Below, one piece after another: positions 61,871 through 64,000 of a stretch of 64,000 nucleotides of DNA (its first letter is position 1; each line of letters opens with the position of its first letter). The position numbers and the translations under genes are program-made. The notes under the pieces were generated by a model. It did no database searches, was not told the DNA's origin, and worked only from the letters and a program-made list of their open reading frames with translations. The stretch is from Armigeres subalbatus (Eukaryota; Arthropoda; Insecta; Diptera; Culicidae), in contig NC_085141.1 of assembly GCF_024139115.2 (NCBI RefSeq), positions 45,195,065 to 45,259,064 on the forward strand. The letters run 5' to 3'.

Positions 61871-64000
61871 CTCGCGGTCCTTAGCCTCTTACCCAGCAAC
61901 TCCTATCCCTACCTCCCCGCGGTGCTGGCCGGGATACGAGCAACCTTAGGGAAGATCGGGTAACCAACCCGGTGGGAACTATGGTCGTATGCTGACAGGG
62001 AAGGGGGTTTGCTCCTTCCGGAGGTGCAAATCTTATTGAGCGTCTGTTCTCCATGTCAGGATCGGCTCACAACAGCGTCTGTTCTCCATGTTAGGGGCGG
62101 CTGATCATCGTCCGAGTGCCAGCGAGGGACTCTAAGTGAAACTGTGCACCATGGTCCACCGGAAATAAGGAGGAATGGTCCTCCGGAAATTTAGGGGTTT
62201 GGTGTCAGGCCCTGCAAGCCAGCCTTTAAAAATCATAAGCAACGAACAATCAACAAGAGAGTACGGACCGGAACCATCGGCGAAGACCACTGCGACGAAA
62301 AGGGACTAGCGATTGGAAACTCGGTTCGTGGAACTGCAAATCTCTCAACTTCATCGGGAGCACACGCATACTCGCCGATGTGCTCAAGGACCGTGGATTC
62401 GGCATCGTAGCGCTGCAGGAGGTTTGTTGGAAGGGATCAATGGTGCGAACGTTTAGAGGTAATCATACCATCTACCAGAGCTGCGGCAGCACACACGAGC
62501 TGGGAACAGCTTTCATAGTGATGGGCGATATGCAAAGGCGCGTGATCGGGTGGTGGCCGATCAACGAGAGAATGTGCAGGTTGAGGATCAAAGGCCGGTT
62601 CTTCAACTTCAGCATAATCAACGTCCATAGCCCACACTCCGGAAGCACTGATGATGATAAGGACGCATTCTACGCGCAGCTGGAACGTGAGTACGACAGC
62701 TGCCCAAGCCACGACGTCAAAATCATCATAGGAGATTTGAACGCTCAGGTTGGCCAAGAGGAGGAGTTTAGATCGACTATTGGGAAGTTCAGCGCTCACC
62801 GGCTGACAAACGAAAACGGCCTACGACTAATTGATTTCGCCGCCTCCAAGAATATGGCCATTCGCAGCACCTACTTCCAACACAGCCTCCCGTATCGGTA
62901 CACCTGGAGATCGCCACTGCAGACAGAATCACAAATCGACCACGTTCTGATTGATGGACGGCACTTCTCCGACATTATCGACGTCAGGACATATCGTGGC
63001 GCTAACATCGACTCTGACCACTATCTGGTGATGGTTAAACTGCGCCCAAAACTATCCGTCATCAACAATGTTCGGTACCGACGACCGCCGCGGTACGACC
63101 TAGAGCGACTGAAGCAACCTGATGTCGCCATTGCATACGCGCAGCATCTCGAGGCAGCGTTGGCGGAAGAGGGTGAGCTCGATGGGGCCCCTCTTGAGGA
63201 CTGCTGGAATACAGTCAAAGCAGCCATTAACGACGCAGCGGAGAACAACGTCGGGTATATGGGTCGAAGTCGACGGAACGATTGGTTCGACGAAGAGTGC
63301 AGACAGATTCTGGAGGAGAAGGACGCAGCGCGGGCGGTCGCGCTGCAGCAAGGTACCCGGCAGAACGTGGAACGTTATAGACGGAAGCGGAGACAGCAGA
63401 CCCGCCTTTTTCAGGAGAAGAAACGCCGCCTGGAAGAAGCGGAGTGCGAGGAGATGGAACAGCTGTGCCGTTCTCAAGATACACGCAAGTTCTATCAAAA
63501 GCTCAACGCATCCCGCAAAGGCTTTGTGCCGCGAGCCGAAATGTGCCGGGGTAAGGATGGGAGCATCTTGACGGACGAACGTGTGGTGATCGAAAGGTGG
63601 AAGCAGCACTACGAGGAACATCTGAATGGCGCTGAGAGTACAGGCAATGAAAGTCAAGGCAGCGGAGGAGATGACTACGTCAGTTCAGCGGACGATGGAA
63701 GCCAACCAGCCCCCACCTTGAGGGAAGTTAAGGATGCCATTCAACAGCTAAAGACCAATAAAGCAGCTGGTAAGGATGGTATCGGAGCTGAGCTCATCAA
63801 GATGGGCCCGGAAAAGCTGGCCACTTGCCTGCACAAACTGATAGTCAGAATCTGGGAAAACGAACAGCTACCGGAGGAGTGGAAGGAAGGGGTTATATGC
63901 CCCATCTACAAGAAAGGCGACAAACTGGAGTGTGAGAACTTTCGAGCGATCACCATCCTTAATGCCGCCTACAAAGTGATATCCCAGATCATCTTCCGTC
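61871..64000 (+). mobile_element. RTE-clade LINE, 5' part, runs off the window
   Basis: The 5' UTR begins around 61871 (GGTCCTTAGCCTCTTACCC) with GC-rich leader sequence, including CTGTTCTCCATGT repeats at 62043 and 62085. The ORF follows from about 62234 to the window end with no break. Confidence 0.85.
62234..64000 (+). CDS. RTE-clade endonuclease/reverse transcriptase, partial (open at window end)
   Basis: The frame is open from after TAA near 62231 to the last base, about 589 codons. Endonuclease blocks in order: WKLGSWNCKSLNF (N), GIVALQEVCWKG (E), NFSIINVHSPHSG, KIIIGDLNAQVGQ (D, N), YTWRSPLQTESQIDHVLID and NIDSDHYLVMVKL (SDH). After a charged linker (63060-63480) the RT entry follows: LKTNKAAGKDGIGAELIKMG, LPEEWKEGVICPIYKKGDKL and NFRAITILNAAYKVIS. 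No frameshift or stop was met, and every endonuclease catalytic residue is present, so it may be a young or active-class copy. The start codon is uncertain: the first ATG in frame is near 62441, after the NCK and QE blocks, so a non-ATG or upstream start would be needed. The rest of the RT lies beyond the window. Confidence 0.85.

Overview
The window looks like mosquito (Aedes-type) genomic DNA. It is AT-rich and almost entirely transposon- and repeat-derived. It carries tRNA-related SINEs with (GAA)n tails (Feilai-like), a mosquito-type D37E mariner relic, R1-, RTE-, I- and Jockey-like non-LTR retrotransposons, and many foldback MITEs. The host-genus assignment is an inference from these families; no host marker gene is present. 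There is no operon-like or prokaryotic content.

The one convincing host gene is on the minus strand at 18801-19491. Three short exons with canonical GT/AG borders and matching phases encode Ig domain 1 and most of Ig domain 2 of a DIP/lachesin-like cell-surface adhesion protein. The first exon(s) with the signal peptide should lie to the right, and the third Ig domain to the left. Neither was found, so much of the surrounding sequence is probably intron.

Layout. 0-0.46 kb: a foldback element whose arms contain tRNA-like cloverleaves. 0.46-4.93 kb: a minus-strand LINE relic split by a 3.55 kb hAT-like element with an exact 8-bp target duplication. 4.9-7.5 kb: 12-bp repeats and unassigned sequence. 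7.6-9.95 kb: a degraded LINE. 10.0-11.4 kb: a TA-flanked MITE. 12.5-16.85 kb: degenerate repeats leading into a 3.65 kb minisatellite with a 23-bp unit and higher-order structure. 17.2-18.2 kb: a MITE. 18.8-19.5 kb: the Ig gene exons. 21.6-22.4 kb: a hAT-like MITE. 22.8-33.9 kb: a CT-rich (TTACTCTC)-like array broken by SINEs, MITEs, a satellite-bearing TIR family and a piggyBac-like TTAA element. 34.5-46.9 kb: more MITEs, a 3.3 kb pogo-like element with nested SINE and RTE inserts, a long A/T foldback and an I-clade relic. 48.6-51.7 kb: a Harbinger-like MITE and an internally deleted R1-clade element next to a (CA)n tract. 52.7-55.6 kb: satellite units with a trapped LINE fragment, then small palindromes. 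57.9-58.8 kb: a D37E mariner relic with intact terminal repeats. 60.4-60.7 kb: an 8-bp microsatellite. 60.8-61.6 kb: an RTE element with an in-frame internal deletion. 61.9-64.0 kb: the start of an apparently intact RTE element that runs off the window.

The main biological themes are: two non-LTR elements that kept both ends but lost endonuclease/RT while keeping open fused frames; a TIR element family whose internal ~167-bp unit varies from one to eight tandem copies; and nested insertions whose target duplications give a clear order of events.
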